From a virus, in IMG/VR virus record IMGVR_UViG_3300032287_003765, positions 1 to 64,000 of that record: a stretch of 64,000 nt of DNA; one strand, written 5' to 3'. The notes beneath the pieces were generated by a model. The model saw only the letters and a list, made by a program, of their open reading frames with translations, searched no databases and was not told the DNA's origin. A program made the position numbers and the translations under genes. Shown piece by piece: positions 16,855 through 26,159 of the stretch; positions within the stretch are counted from its first letter, which is position 1; each line of letters opens with the position of its first letter.

Positions 16855-17195
16855 TGTTGATCCGTGAGTTTGCAGGAAACCGACCTGATACATCAAAACT
16901 TGCAGCCTTGAGCAAGTTCCTGTCAGGGCGTGCTGAGGATGAATCAGCACGCAAACAGATCAGTCAAGACGCTTTCATTCAAGCTGCCAAAAGTTTAGGA
17001 GTTAACGTTACTCCAGACAATCTAGGTGATCTTATCAGCCAGGAACCTCTCAGCAACATCCTGGAGCCACTTGAACCTAATTCTGGTGTGGTTAGATTCA
17101 AAGGTAACACTGAAGCCGCTACCGGAATGAGTGTTGACCAGGCTCGAGCCGTGGTCGATGCCAATGCCAAGCAGGCCATGAAACGGCGGATGTAA
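16854..17195 (+). CDS. conserved phage protein, scaffold-associated candidate
   Basis: The 113-residue protein starts at the TAATG overlap with the previous gene. It is helical and moderately charged (SKLAALSKFLSGRAEDESAR), followed by a region like a folded small domain (SLGVNVTPDNLGDLISQEP, about 47-65) and a basic C terminus. I know no function. It ends the five-gene run before an AT-rich insertion. Confidence 0.65.
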   Translation: MLIREFAGNRPDTSKLAALSKFLSGRAEDESARKQISQDAFIQAAKSLGVNVTPDNLGDLISQEPLSNILEPLEPNSGVVRFKGNTEAATGMSVDQARAVVDANAKQAMKRRM

Positions 17196-17207
17196 ATCAG
17201 TTGTTGG

Positions 17208-17237
17208 TTGTGTTAACAATTCCAGATGTGTTATAAT
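17208..17237 (+). promoter_or_regulatory. sigma70-like extended -10 promoter
   Basis: Weak -35 TTGTGT (17208-17213), 18-bp spacer, extended -10 TG-T-TATAAT (17232-17237). The ATG at 17245 is 7 nt downstream, compatible with a leaderless message. Confidence 0.55.
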
Positions 17238-17244
17238 AAGTTAT

Positions 17245-18423
17245 ATGATAAAGTATACACTCATATCCAGACCCCCCGGCAGTATTCCTGATTATGAATA
17301 TCTGGCAAAACAATGTTTGGAAAATGTAAACGTTCCTGGGGAATGTTATACCTTTCATTATGATCCCTGGGGAGTCACCACCGGAATACCTATTGAACAA
17401 GAACTAAGCAGTTATAAATTTACTACCGATGTGGTATATTTTGTAGTTTTTGACGGAATTAGTGGTTTAAATGAATTTGATTGGTATTCTTGGAAACCCG
17501 GACAACCTTATGAGGGATTGTCATTTCTGGAAAGTTTGTGCGCTCAGTATCCTGATACAAAATTCATAATTTTTACTTCTATATATGGATTGTCTAAACT
17601 TTGTTTGCAACCTAACATGTATTTCATTGATCTTCCTCCAGGATTTGCAAATAATCATTATGAACTAGAAATCAGCAACCATAAAAATTTTGAGTCTGAA
17701 AAACCCTGCATCTACTTGAATAGAGGGCCAAGTTTTATGCGTTTGACTGCACTGAGCTACATGCTGGCCAAGAATTTAGATAAATTCTGCCATGTGACTG
17801 TTAGCAACAAGATACAAGAAGTTGCAGAAAAAGCCAAACATTTTTATCATCATGTGACCTTTCAGATGACTCCCGATGAAAGAAAATTTCTAGACATAGG
17901 TTGGCAGAAAATCATACACTGGCCAGACATAAACAAGGAGATTCAAGATTTTTATTTCACCCAAAATCGATACAATGATAATGTAGGTAATTGGAACACT
18001 CACCTATTAAAAAAATATCAACATAGTTTTTTGGAAATTATAGCATCTACTAGCTTCAATGATCCCATTAATTCATTCAGCGAAAAAAATTGTCATCAAT
18101 TCTACAGCAGGAATTTTCCACTTACTTTAACCAGCAAAGGAGGTGTTAAATACCTAGAAGACATAGGTTTCGACATGTTTGCGGATGTGTTGGATCACTC
18201 ATATGACAGCATAGAAGATCCATACCTAAGACTCAAGGCAGTGTTTGATCTTAATCAAGACTTGCTGATGGACCCAGATTTGATTAAATCTTTATGGAAA
18301 AAACACGAACATAGGTTTAATCATAACATAGCTCAAATACCTGTTATATTGGAGAAACTGGAACATCGCACACGTCAGCAATTTAGTGGACTTGCGAAAA
18401 CTCTGGCAATCACAAATCATTAA
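17245..18423 (+). CDS. GT10-like glycosyltransferase family protein (paralog C)
   Basis: This 392-residue AT-rich protein has the family signature in the C-terminal third: SEKNCHQFYSRNFPLTLTSK (about 278-297), then IGFDMFADVLDHSYDSI, EDPYLRLKAV and a final charged helix. It lacks the canonical Thr of TEK (SEK instead). The N-terminal half is divergent; YLNRGPSFMRLTALSYMLA (about 156-174) resembles a Rossmann-type donor domain entry. I infer glycan modification. It sits between the scaffold-like genes and iscU, with its own promoter. Confidence 0.6.
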   Translation: MIKYTLISRPPGSIPDYEYLAKQCLENVNVPGECYTFHYDPWGVTTGIPIEQELSSYKFTTDVVYFVVFDGISGLNEFDWYSWKPGQPYEGLSFLESLCAQYPDTKFIIFTSIYGLSKLCLQPNMYFIDLPPGFANNHYELEISNHKNFESEKPCIYLNRGPSFMRLTALSYMLAKNLDKFCHVTVSNKIQEVAEKAKHFYHHVTFQMTPDERKFLDIGWQKIIHWPDINKEIQDFYFTQNRYNDNVGNWNTHLLKKYQHSFLEIIASTSFNDPINSFSEKNCHQFYSRNFPLTLTSKGGVKYLEDIGFDMFADVLDHSYDSIEDPYLRLKAVFDLNQDLLMDPDLIKSLWKKHEHRFNHNIAQIPVILEKLEHRTRQQFSGLAKTLAITNH

Positions 18424-18438
18424 GGAGATATATAATAT

Positions 18439-18819
18439 ATGGCTTATTCTGACAAAGTTATTGATCACTATGAGAATCCCAGAAACGTGGGCAAAATGGA
18501 TACGGGCGATGTCAATGTGGGCACCGGCATGGTGGGAGCTCCGGCCTGCGGTGATGTCATGAAACTGCAAATAAGGGTAGAAGATGGGATCATACGAGAT
18601 GCGAAATTCAAAACATACGGGTGTGGGTCGGCGATCGCGAGTAGCAGTCTCGTCACGGAGTGGGTCAAAGGAAAAACGCTTGAGCAGGCTGGATCAATTA
18701 AGAACAGTGACATCGCTGAAGAACTCGCGCTACCGCCAGTTAAGATCCATTGCAGTATCCTTGCGGAAGACGCTATTAAGGCGGCCATAGAAGATTATAG
18801 AAAAAAACATCCACAGTGA
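18439..18819 (+). CDS. iscU: iron-sulfur cluster scaffold IscU
   Basis: IscU is the scaffold on which 2Fe-2S clusters are built before transfer to target proteins. All key residues are here: Cys37 and Asp39 (PACGD), Cys62 (YGCGS), Cys105 (KIHCS), and the LPPVK motif (98-102) that the chaperone HscA binds. The length (126) matches bacterial IscU. The gene has a strong AAGGAG ribosome site and is followed at once by iscA. No cysteine desulfurase is in this window, so it would rely on the host IscS. Such a complete scaffold is unusual in a phage. Confidence 0.93.
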   Translation: MAYSDKVIDHYENPRNVGKMDTGDVNVGTGMVGAPACGDVMKLQIRVEDGIIRDAKFKTYGCGSAIASSSLVTEWVKGKTLEQAGSIKNSDIAEELALPPVKIHCSILAEDAIKAAIEDYRKKHPQ

Positions 18820-19136
18820 TTACAGCAACTGACACAGCTACAAAAAAAATAGTTGAAAATTTACAACGCAGAGGGCAAGGATTGGGCATACGTCTTGGTG
18901 TGCGTACCACTGGATGCAGTGGCTTGGCCTACGTGCTAGAATATGTTGATCAAGTCACCGACGATGACATGACCTATGACATGAAAGATTTCGTCATTGT
19001 GGTTGATCCTAAGAGCTCAGTATATTTAGAAGGTTTAGAAATAGACTATGTACGTCAAGGACTAAACGAAGGTTTTGAATTTAACAACCCTTTAGAAAAA
19101 GACCGCTGTGGATGCGGAGAAAGTTTCCGGGTCTAG
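18816..19136 (+). CDS. iscA: iron-sulfur carrier IscA (HesB-type)
   Basis: The 106-residue A-type carrier delivers Fe-S clusters (or iron) to apoproteins. The three conserved cysteines are present: Cys34 (TTGCSG), Cys98 and Cys100 (CGCGES). It starts with GTG at 18816 inside the end of iscU (ATGA-type overlap), so the two are co-translated. The nuclease that follows overlaps it by 29 nt. Possible clients are the phage radical SAM protein at 60462, host enzymes, or the glutaredoxin system. Confidence 0.92.
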   Translation: MITATDTATKKIVENLQRRGQGLGIRLGVRTTGCSGLAYVLEYVDQVTDDDMTYDMKDFVIVVDPKSSVYLEGLEIDYVRQGLNEGFEFNNPLEKDRCGCGESFRV

Positions 19137-19848
19137 TTTGTTAAACTCCAAATTTGATTATCAACCCTTGAATCGGGTCACAGAAGACGGTTGCCGCCTC
19201 TACGACACACCTGGCGGCAAGTTACCCAGTGTTACTACCATACTAGATCGAACCAAGCCCGAGGAAAAGAAACAAGCTCTAAACGAGTGGAAACGCAGAG
19301 TAGGTCACGCACAAGCACAACAGATCACCACAGAAGCTGCCAATCGCGGCACAAGAATGCACACCTATCTTGAACACTATGTCAAAACCGGTGAATTGCG
19401 TGAAAAAGGATCAAATCCTTTTGGTTGGGCCAGTCATGCCATGGCCCAAACCGTGATTGAAGACGGACTTAAAAATGTGCAGGAATTCTGGGGCGTAGAA
19501 ATACCTTTGTATTTTCCCAAACTGTATGCAGGAACCAGCGATGGAGCAGGCATACACATGAAAGAAGAAAGTATCTTGGATTACAAGCAAACCAACAAAC
19601 CCAAACGCAGAGAGTGGATTGAAGACTATTTCCTGCAGTTAGCAGCCTATGCTCTGGCCCATAACGAAGTGTATGGCACAAACATACGCAAAGGTGTGGT
19701 CTTAATGTGCGTGAAACCACCGGTAGACGCACAAGGTCGTCCTATGGCTCGCCCTGAATATCAAGAATTCGTGCTGGAAAACGCGGATTTTGACCACTGG
19801 GTCGATGCCTGGTGGCGCAGATTAGAGCACTATTACATGCTAGCCTAA
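19108..19848 (+). CDS. PD-(D/E)XK exonuclease
   Basis: The 246-residue protein matches the T4-like phage exonuclease family (Cas4/RecB-like fold). Visible motifs are NRGTRMHTYLEHY (about 85-97, conserved acid), AGTSDGAG (about 138-145, catalytic Asp) and ILDYKQTNKPK (about 152-162, D-x-K) followed by the Q-x-x-x-YA motif (LQLAAYA). It probably acts in DNA recombination or host DNA degradation. The start ATG at 19108 lies inside iscA. An in-frame later start is possible because the first residues look unconserved. Confidence 0.85.
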   Translation: MDAEKVSGSSLLNSKFDYQPLNRVTEDGCRLYDTPGGKLPSVTTILDRTKPEEKKQALNEWKRRVGHAQAQQITTEAANRGTRMHTYLEHYVKTGELREKGSNPFGWASHAMAQTVIEDGLKNVQEFWGVEIPLYFPKLYAGTSDGAGIHMKEESILDYKQTNKPKRREWIEDYFLQLAAYALAHNEVYGTNIRKGVVLMCVKPPVDAQGRPMARPEYQEFVLENADFDHWVDAWWRRLEHYYMLA

Positions 19849-19854
19849 ACCAGC

Positions 19855-19861
19855 TAAATAC
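19855..19861 (+). promoter_or_regulatory. T4-like late promoter motif TAAATAC
   Basis: CTAAATACTG lies 26 nt before the GTG start of the tailspike gene, with an AAGGACG ribosome site between. Confidence 0.5.
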
Positions 19862-19886
19862 TGTATAGAATTCAAGGACGACTCAA

Positions 19887-21461
19887 GTGGCTATTGTACA
19901 AATATCTCAGATAACAAATCGCAAAGGTTTGGCAGAAAATCTTCCGCAATTGTCAGGCGCGGAACTAGGATGGAGCATAGACACACGTCAGCTCTACATA
20001 GGTAACGGCACGCTTGAAGAAGGTGCTCCAGTGATTGGCAACACAGAAATCCTGACAGAATTCAGTGATATTTTAAACTTTACCAACACATATACCTACA
20101 AAGGCGAAGCTGCCGGTTATATAGTACAAACAGGACCCACCACCGATGAGCCGGTGACTCAAAGTCTACAAAGCTGGTTGGATCAGTTTGCTACAGTAAA
20201 AGACTTTGGGGCAGTAGGTGACGGAGTAACCGATGACACCGAAGCTATCAATAGAGCCTTGTATCAACTGTATTGTAGAGAAACAAATCCACAGATCAGG
20301 CGCGGTTTGTTTTTCCCGGCTGGTGTGTATCGTGTAACCAGTGCTATCAAAATTCCTCCTTATGCAACTCTTTGGGGGGAAGGATCACAAGGATCGGTCA
20401 TAGCCATGGACGACGGAATCACAGATTATGTGGCAGTCACGGCCGACAGCAATCAGGCCACAGGAGCCAACATAGGCAACGCAGGAGCCACTCCACCACA
20501 AAATATCACTATTTCAAACATGGGGTTTTTGCACAATGATGTCACTGGCAGTGTGTTCCTGATCGAGTCAGCCAACACCATGGAATTTGCCAATGTGAGT
20601 TTCACTGGTGCATCACCCATTGAACAACTTGACACAGACACCAATGGCAGTATCGGTATAAGTTTTACTGGCACAGGAGTATTGCCCATACTCCAGATAG
20701 TTTTTGACAATTGTCAATTTTATTCCTTGGTCTGGGCCATGAACAATGATTATCGGACTCAGAATGTGATTGTTCGTAATTGTTATCTAGGTAGTCTGTA
20801 TCAAGGTATTGTGTTGGGCACCGGTGCTCTAGTATTAAATGGTCCTACTGGTACCAAAATCATGGGTAACATGTTTGATTTGATCTATGCCGAAGGTATA
20901 ATTTTCGGCGATGTGTCGCTGAATGCTTCAGGACACAACATGTTCTACGATGTAGCCAATGGTTTTGTTGGATCTCCTCTTGCCAGTATCATCGAAATAC
21001 AAGGCAACAACAATGTCAGTATCAGTGACATGTTTCAACGCAGTGATCTATTTGCTGTAACTTATCCCAGAATCAATCTGAACAACACCGTCAGCATCGC
21101 TACCGACAATGGCGCCGCCATTGAAATGGGAACCTATACCAGGAAAAGTGGTTTGGTTCAAAATCTGATCAACGATGACACACAAACTATCTTTACCATA
21201 GACTCTGACAAGATTTCGGCATTTTCGTTGAATTATACCGTTACACGTGGAACTGCCATACGCACAGGCACCTTAGTAGTATCAGCATCAACCGGTGACA
21301 GCACCGGAGATTTGAATTACAGTGATGACTATGTTCAAAACAGTGACCCCGGTTTGACGATCAATGTTTCTCAGGTATCCAATACAATCACAGTAAGCTA
21401 TACTACCAATGACATTGGAATTCCTGGCACCATGCTTTATTCTATCAACTATTTGTCTTGA
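19887..21461 (+). CDS. tailspike protein with pectate-lyase-like beta-helix
   Basis: This 524-residue virion protein should bind and perhaps cut a surface glycan of the host. The N terminus (VQISQITNRKGLAENLPQLS, then LGWSIDTRQLYIGNGT) resembles phage tail N-terminal modules that bind the baseplate. A Pectate_lyase_3-type right-handed helix begins at VKDFGAVGDGVTDDTEAI (about 107-124) with FFPAGVYRVTSAIKIP (about 146-161). The C terminus (about 425-524) is a separate beta domain. It starts with GTG behind AAGGACG. Confidence 0.85.
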   Translation: MAIVQISQITNRKGLAENLPQLSGAELGWSIDTRQLYIGNGTLEEGAPVIGNTEILTEFSDILNFTNTYTYKGEAAGYIVQTGPTTDEPVTQSLQSWLDQFATVKDFGAVGDGVTDDTEAINRALYQLYCRETNPQIRRGLFFPAGVYRVTSAIKIPPYATLWGEGSQGSVIAMDDGITDYVAVTADSNQATGANIGNAGATPPQNITISNMGFLHNDVTGSVFLIESANTMEFANVSFTGASPIEQLDTDTNGSIGISFTGTGVLPILQIVFDNCQFYSLVWAMNNDYRTQNVIVRNCYLGSLYQGIVLGTGALVLNGPTGTKIMGNMFDLIYAEGIIFGDVSLNASGHNMFYDVANGFVGSPLASIIEIQGNNNVSISDMFQRSDLFAVTYPRINLNNTVSIATDNGAAIEMGTYTRKSGLVQNLINDDTQTIFTIDSDKISAFSLNYTVTRGTAIRTGTLVVSASTGDSTGDLNYSDDYVQNSDPGLTINVSQVSNTITVSYTTNDIGIPGTMLYSINYLS

Positions 21462-21874
21462 TTTGGCCTGACACCTTTGTCGCCCGATTGACAAGCTGGA
21501 ACCAATTACGGTTGGTCACCAAAGAAATTCCTTGCGAATCTGCGTTGTTTCAAATAAATCAATGGTGGTTTAGAGCACCCTGGCGACCTTACTATCTACA
21601 TTGGGATGATCAAGACAACTGGCCAGATCCTTGGCAACTTTTGAACGACAACATCTATTGTGAACTTGCAAGAGGCTTGGGAATCCTGTATACTATAACT
21701 TTGTTGGACCGTGCAGACTTGGCCCCAGTAGACCTAATTTTGACAGAATCTGGATATAATTTAGTCCGCGTGTCCAAAGAAAAATATATACTTAATTGGG
21801 AATCTGATAGTATTGTAAATACCAACCTAGCAGAAAAAATCAAACGGCAGTGCCAGCAATACCAAATAATTTAG
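21458..21874 (+). CDS. conserved phage protein of unknown function
   Basis: The 138-residue protein is rich in Trp (WNQLRL, INQWWFRAPWRPYYLHWDD, WPDPWQLL), a pattern I recall from conserved hypotheticals of marine T4-like phages. No catalytic motif or membrane segment is evident. The start is probably the TTG at 21458, overlapping the tailspike stop. Translational coupling to the tailspike is likely. It could be a tail chaperone, but this is a guess. Confidence 0.7.
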   Translation: MIWPDTFVARLTSWNQLRLVTKEIPCESALFQINQWWFRAPWRPYYLHWDDQDNWPDPWQLLNDNIYCELARGLGILYTITLLDRADLAPVDLILTESGYNLVRVSKEKYILNWESDSIVNTNLAEKIKRQCQQYQII

Positions 21875-21884
21875 AACGAGACAC

Positions 21885-24206
21885 ATGACGCAAATTATAG
21901 TAGTAAAGAGAAGCGGACAACGCGAGCCATTGCACATTGAAAAATGGCAGGCACAGGTGGCCAAAGTTTGTCAAGGCATAGCTGACGTCAGTCAGAGCAT
22001 GATAGAAATCAAAGCACAGTTGCATTTTTATGATGGCATCACTACCCAAGAAATTGATGGCATCACCTTGCGAGCCATTGTAGACTTGATTGATGTAGAG
22101 GCCAATCCTGACGTGGGCCACACCAACTATCAATATGTGGCCGGCAAACAAAGATTAAGTATGTTACGCAAAGACGTATATGGTAGCTACCAGCCTCCGC
22201 ATTTGTATGAAATTGTCAAACGAAATGTAGAAGTGGGTCTTTACACTCCAGAACTGTTGCACTGGTATACTGAAGAAGATTGGAACCGCATGAACGATAT
22301 CATCGATCATGACAAAGATGAGGAATACAGTTATGCAGCCATTGAACAACTTATTGAGAAGTATCTTGTACGCAATCGCGCTACGAAGGAGATCTATGAG
22401 ACTCCACAAGTTAGGTATATGGTCGCGGCCGCTACGGTCTTTCATAAGGAAGAACCTGGATCGGCACGTATGCGTCTCATCCGCGAGTATTACAACTGTG
22501 CGAGCGATGGTCTATTTACTCTTGCTACACCTGTGCTGGCTGGTCTTGGCACTCCAACTAAACAGTTTAGCAGTTGTGTGCTTATCCGCAGTGACGACGA
22601 TCTGGATAGCATATTTGCTAGTGGGGAGATGATGGCCAAGTATGCGGCCAAGCGAGCCGGCATCGGCTTGGAGGTTGGTCGCCTGCGTCCACTGGGTTCC
22701 GCCATTCGCGGTGGTGAAGTCATGCACACCGGCATGATTCCATTTCTTAAAAAATGGTTTGGAGATTTGCGCTCATGCAGCCAAGGAGGTATCCGTAATG
22801 CAAGTGCTACTGTGTTCTATCCTATCTGGCATTATCAATTTGATGATCTCATTGTGCTCAAGAACAATCAAGGCACTGAAGAAACACGAGTCCGACACAT
22901 GGATTACGGAGTGGTACTGTCATCGTTCTTTTGGCGGCGTTTTAAGAACAAGGAACAGATTACGTTCTTTGATCCTAATGAGGTGCCAGATCTGTATGAA
23001 GCATTTTACAAAGATACAAAAAAGTTTGAAGAACTGTATGTGAAGTATGAACGTAAACGTGATCTTCGTAAAAAGGTCATGAGTGCCGAAGAAGTTTTCA
23101 AAGGCGGCATACTTAAGGAGAGAACTGACACAGGTCGTATCTACTTGGTGTTTATCGACAATGTCATGAACCAGGGACCCTTTGATCCTGAGTATCATAC
23201 CATCTATCAGTCAAATTTATGCTGTGAAATTCTATTACCTACTAAGCCCTTTCGCCGCTTGGATGACGATGCTGGCCGTATTGCTTTATGCACGCTGGGA
23301 TCAATCAACTGGGGTGCGTTCCGTAATCCAGAAGACATGCGTCGGGCTTGCCGCATACTGCAGCGCAGTCTATGTAATATACTGGACTATCAAGACTTTT
23401 TGAGCATCCAGAGCATGCTCAGCAACCAAGAGATCCAGCCCTTGGGCATTGGTGTCACAAACCTGGCCTACTGGCATGCCAAGCGTGGATTAAAGTATGG
23501 AGACAAAGATGCCTTGGCCGAAGTCAAGACCTGGATGGAACATCAGGCCTACTATCTGACCGAAGCAACTATAGAACTTGCCCGAGAGCGTGGTCCTTGC
23601 AGTCACAGCGGTCTTACCCGTTACGGTCAAGGTGTGTTTCCCTGGGAGCTACGAGCCAAAGCTGTCAATGAGTTGACCAGCTTTAAACCAGAATTGGATT
23701 GGGAACGTCTTCGTGAACAAATCAAAGTATACGGAGTGCGCAACGCCACACTCATGGCTATCGCTCCTGTGGAATCAAGCAGTGTTGTGATCAATTCGAC
23801 CAATGGCATTGAGATGCCCATGAGCCTGATCACAGTCAAGGAAAGTAAAGCTGGTAGCCTGATCCAGGTGGTTCCAGAATACAACAAACTTAAAAACCGG
23901 TATCAGCTCATGTGGGATCAGCCTGACTGTGTGGGCTACATCAAGACCGCGGCAGTGTTGGCAGCCTACGTGGATCAAAGTATCAGCACCAACACATTCT
24001 ACAATCCTGCACACTTTGCCGACCGCAAGGTGCCAACTACCTTGATTGCCAAGAATCTCATGTTGGCGCATCGCTGGGGATTAAAGACTTTCTACTACAG
24101 CCTGATCAACAAACAAGGATCAAAGGCACAAGATGAGGATGTAGCCGAACTGGCCAAAATAGACGTTGACATGGTTGAGGAAGATTGTGAAGCGTGTAAA
24201 TTATAA
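21885..24206 (+). CDS. nrdA: class Ia ribonucleotide reductase, alpha subunit
   Basis: It reduces ribonucleotides to deoxyribonucleotides for phage DNA synthesis, with the beta subunit at 24812. The 773-residue chain starts with an ATP-cone (VKRSGQREPLHIEKWQAQV). The active-site region includes KQFSSCVLIRSDDDLDSI (reactive Cys) and the barrel motifs RAGIGLEVGRLRPLGSAIRGG. APVESSSVVINSTNGIEMP is near the C-terminal part, and it ends EEDCEACKL with the CxxC pair that glutaredoxin re-reduces. The ATP-cone implies allosteric control. A GT25 gene sits between nrdA and nrdB. Confidence 0.97.
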   Translation: MTQIIVVKRSGQREPLHIEKWQAQVAKVCQGIADVSQSMIEIKAQLHFYDGITTQEIDGITLRAIVDLIDVEANPDVGHTNYQYVAGKQRLSMLRKDVYGSYQPPHLYEIVKRNVEVGLYTPELLHWYTEEDWNRMNDIIDHDKDEEYSYAAIEQLIEKYLVRNRATKEIYETPQVRYMVAAATVFHKEEPGSARMRLIREYYNCASDGLFTLATPVLAGLGTPTKQFSSCVLIRSDDDLDSIFASGEMMAKYAAKRAGIGLEVGRLRPLGSAIRGGEVMHTGMIPFLKKWFGDLRSCSQGGIRNASATVFYPIWHYQFDDLIVLKNNQGTEETRVRHMDYGVVLSSFFWRRFKNKEQITFFDPNEVPDLYEAFYKDTKKFEELYVKYERKRDLRKKVMSAEEVFKGGILKERTDTGRIYLVFIDNVMNQGPFDPEYHTIYQSNLCCEILLPTKPFRRLDDDAGRIALCTLGSINWGAFRNPEDMRRACRILQRSLCNILDYQDFLSIQSMLSNQEIQPLGIGVTNLAYWHAKRGLKYGDKDALAEVKTWMEHQAYYLTEATIELARERGPCSHSGLTRYGQGVFPWELRAKAVNELTSFKPELDWERLREQIKVYGVRNATLMAIAPVESSSVVINSTNGIEMPMSLITVKESKAGSLIQVVPEYNKLKNRYQLMWDQPDCVGYIKTAAVLAAYVDQSISTNTFYNPAHFADRKVPTTLIAKNLMLAHRWGLKTFYYSLINKQGSKAQDEDVAELAKIDVDMVEEDCEACKL

Positions 24207-24787
24207 TGAAACAACCGCATTGCCATGTCATCACGCACGAGTCTTCTCTGGTGTTTGATGATTGTGTCAAAAGCCTAAGATTGCATGCATGGAATTTTAC
24301 TAAAGTCAGTGCAATAGATGGACACAGAATCACACAGGAACATTGGAAAAAAATAAGAGTCAGCATGAACGAACAAGGAAAAATGCCACGTAGACCCGGA
24401 GCACAAGGATGTTGGCATTCGCATTGGGCTTTGTGGAATCATTGCGTGGAGTCTAATGAACCTATAGTGATCATGGAACACGATGCAGTGGTCAATGACA
24501 TATGGCCAGACGATTTAGATATTTCTAATGGTGTGGTGAAACTTTTCAACACAGCCGAGTGCAAAGTGAATCCGGCATTTGGTCGATGGAGCAAAGGAGC
24601 TCATGCCTACACACTGACTCCTAATCAAGCACAACGTTTGATTGATCATGCTAGACAACACGGAGCACAAGCAGTAGACAAACATTTGGGGGATTTGGTG
24701 GTGCCTTGGTTTTTTTATTCCCGGGATCTAGTCACATTAAATCCAAGACGTGGACCTTCCAGCACGAGTCCAATCAAACGTCATTAA
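24206..24787 (+). CDS. GT25-family (LPS-type) glycosyltransferase
   Basis: The 193-residue protein resembles GT25 galactosyl/glucosyltransferases of LPS biosynthesis. Marks are VSAIDGHRIT (about 34-43), GCWHSHWALWNHCVESNEP (about 70-88), VIMEHDAVV with the metal-binding acid, and GAHAYTLTPNQAQRLIDHA (about 132-150). It probably adds a sugar to LPS, altering the receptor, or to a phage component. It lies between nrdA and nrdB, sharing a base with nrdA, an odd position for a sugar enzyme. Confidence 0.85.
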   Translation: MKQPHCHVITHESSLVFDDCVKSLRLHAWNFTKVSAIDGHRITQEHWKKIRVSMNEQGKMPRRPGAQGCWHSHWALWNHCVESNEPIVIMEHDAVVNDIWPDDLDISNGVVKLFNTAECKVNPAFGRWSKGAHAYTLTPNQAQRLIDHARQHGAQAVDKHLGDLVVPWFFYSRDLVTLNPRRGPSSTSPIKRH

Positions 24788-24791
24788 ATAT
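24785..24791 (+). promoter_or_regulatory. TAAATAT motif
   Basis: TTAAATATAAC lies 20 nt before nrdB. It has the late-motif shape, but nrdB is expected to be needed early, so it may be only AT-rich leader. Confidence 0.25.
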
Positions 24792-24811
24792 AACAACAAA
24801 AGAGAACAATT

Positions 24812-25912
24812 ATGAGTCAAGCACAATACAACTTAAACACCCAGACTGATTATCTCAATCGCAAGATGTTTCTGGACCCAGCAGGCCCAGTGACTATTCA
24901 ACGCTTTGAAGAAGTCAAGTATCCTAAAATTGTAAAATTTGAACAAGAGGCACGTGGATTTTTTTGGGTGCCCGAGGAAATCAGTTTGACCAAAGATGCC
25001 GCAGACTTCAAAGAATCCAGTGATACGGTGCGCCATATCTTTACTTCAAATCTCCTGCGCCAGACTGCCTTGGACAGCCTACAAGGTCGTGGACCCACAC
25101 AAGTTTTTACACCTGTGGTCAGTATTCCTGAGCTAGAAGCTCTCATGCTTAACTGGGGATTCTTTGAAACCAACATCCACAGTCGTAGCTACAGTCATAT
25201 CATACGCAACATCTACAACGTGCCCAAGGAAGAGTTCAACAAGATCCATGACACCGCAGAGATTGTGGACATGGCGTCGACTATTGGACTCTACTATGAC
25301 CGCCTGCACATGATCAACTGCCGCAAGGAGCTTGAAGAAAAATTTGATGAATACGAACACATCAAGGCCATCTGGTTGGCACTCAATGCCAGCTACGGTC
25401 TTGAAGCCTTCCGCTTTATGGTATCATTCGCCACCAGCCTGGCTATGGTGGAGAATCGCATGTTTATTGGCAATGGCAATATTATTCAGTTGATTCTACA
25501 AGATGAGATCCTGCATCGGGATTGGACAGCCTGGATTATCAACCAAGTGGTCAAAGAAGATCCAAGATTTGCCCGTGCCAAACAGGAATGCGAAGCCGAA
25601 GTGTATGCCATGTATGCAGATGTGATCCGTGAGGAAAAAGCCTGGGCAGATTACCTGTTCAAGAAAGGCCCGGTGATTGGCCTCAATGCCAACATTCTTC
25701 GTGACTTTGTTGATTATACTGCCGTCAACGCACTCAAAGACATTGGCATCAAATATCAAGCGTCTGCCCCTAGGACCACACCCATACCTTGGTTCATGAA
25801 GCATGTGAACACATCAAACAAACAAACTGCCTTGCAGGAAAACGAATCAACCAACTATGTTATTGGAGTCATGTCAGATCAGCTTGACTACAATGCATTG
25901 CCTCAACTATAA
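24812..25912 (+). CDS. nrdB: class Ia ribonucleotide reductase, beta subunit
   Basis: The 366-residue ferritin-like subunit holds the di-iron/tyrosyl radical used by NrdA. Typical motifs are FWVPEEISLTKDAADF, IPELEALMLNWGFFETNIHS (about 109-128, iron-binding Glu/His), GLEAFRFMVSFATSLAMVE (about 196-214) and ILQDEILHRDWTAWIIN (about 227-243). The ribosome site AAAGAGAA precedes the ATG. It forms a unit with the glutaredoxin that follows after 21 nt. Confidence 0.97.
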   Translation: MSQAQYNLNTQTDYLNRKMFLDPAGPVTIQRFEEVKYPKIVKFEQEARGFFWVPEEISLTKDAADFKESSDTVRHIFTSNLLRQTALDSLQGRGPTQVFTPVVSIPELEALMLNWGFFETNIHSRSYSHIIRNIYNVPKEEFNKIHDTAEIVDMASTIGLYYDRLHMINCRKELEEKFDEYEHIKAIWLALNASYGLEAFRFMVSFATSLAMVENRMFIGNGNIIQLILQDEILHRDWTAWIINQVVKEDPRFARAKQECEAEVYAMYADVIREEKAWADYLFKKGPVIGLNANILRDFVDYTAVNALKDIGIKYQASAPRTTPIPWFMKHVNTSNKQTALQENESTNYVIGVMSDQLDYNALPQL

Positions 25913-25933
25913 TCGCAACAAGGAGATAAAAAA

Positions 25934-26158
25934 ATGAAAGCAGTGATATGGTCAAAAGATACGTGTCCTTTTTGTGATCAAGCCAAAGCATTATTGACGC
26001 AACGAGGTATAGAATTTGAAGAGAAAAAAATTGGACACGGATACACTCGTGAACAGTTGTTGGAAGCAGTGCCGGATGCCCGCACGGTGCCGCAGATTTT
26101 TATAGATCAGCAGTTGATTGGCGGGTTTACAGAACTACGCAAACATTTTAAAGGATAG
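25934..26158 (+). CDS. glutaredoxin
   Basis: This 74-residue redox protein keeps ribonucleotide reductase reduced. It has the CPFC active site (residues 12-15), the TVPQIFID cis-Pro motif (about 55-62) and the GG glutathione-binding turn (IGGFTEL). A strong AAGGAGAT ribosome site precedes the ATG. Its place after nrdB is the normal functional pairing. Confidence 0.95.
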   Translation: MKAVIWSKDTCPFCDQAKALLTQRGIEFEEKKIGHGYTREQLLEAVPDARTVPQIFIDQQLIGGFTELRKHFKG

Positions 26159-26159
26159 C

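Noticed and set aside
24206-24787. GT25 gene as an intron or homing insertion between nrdA and nrdB
   Set aside because: It is an intact glycosyltransferase with no nuclease domain and no split reductase gene.
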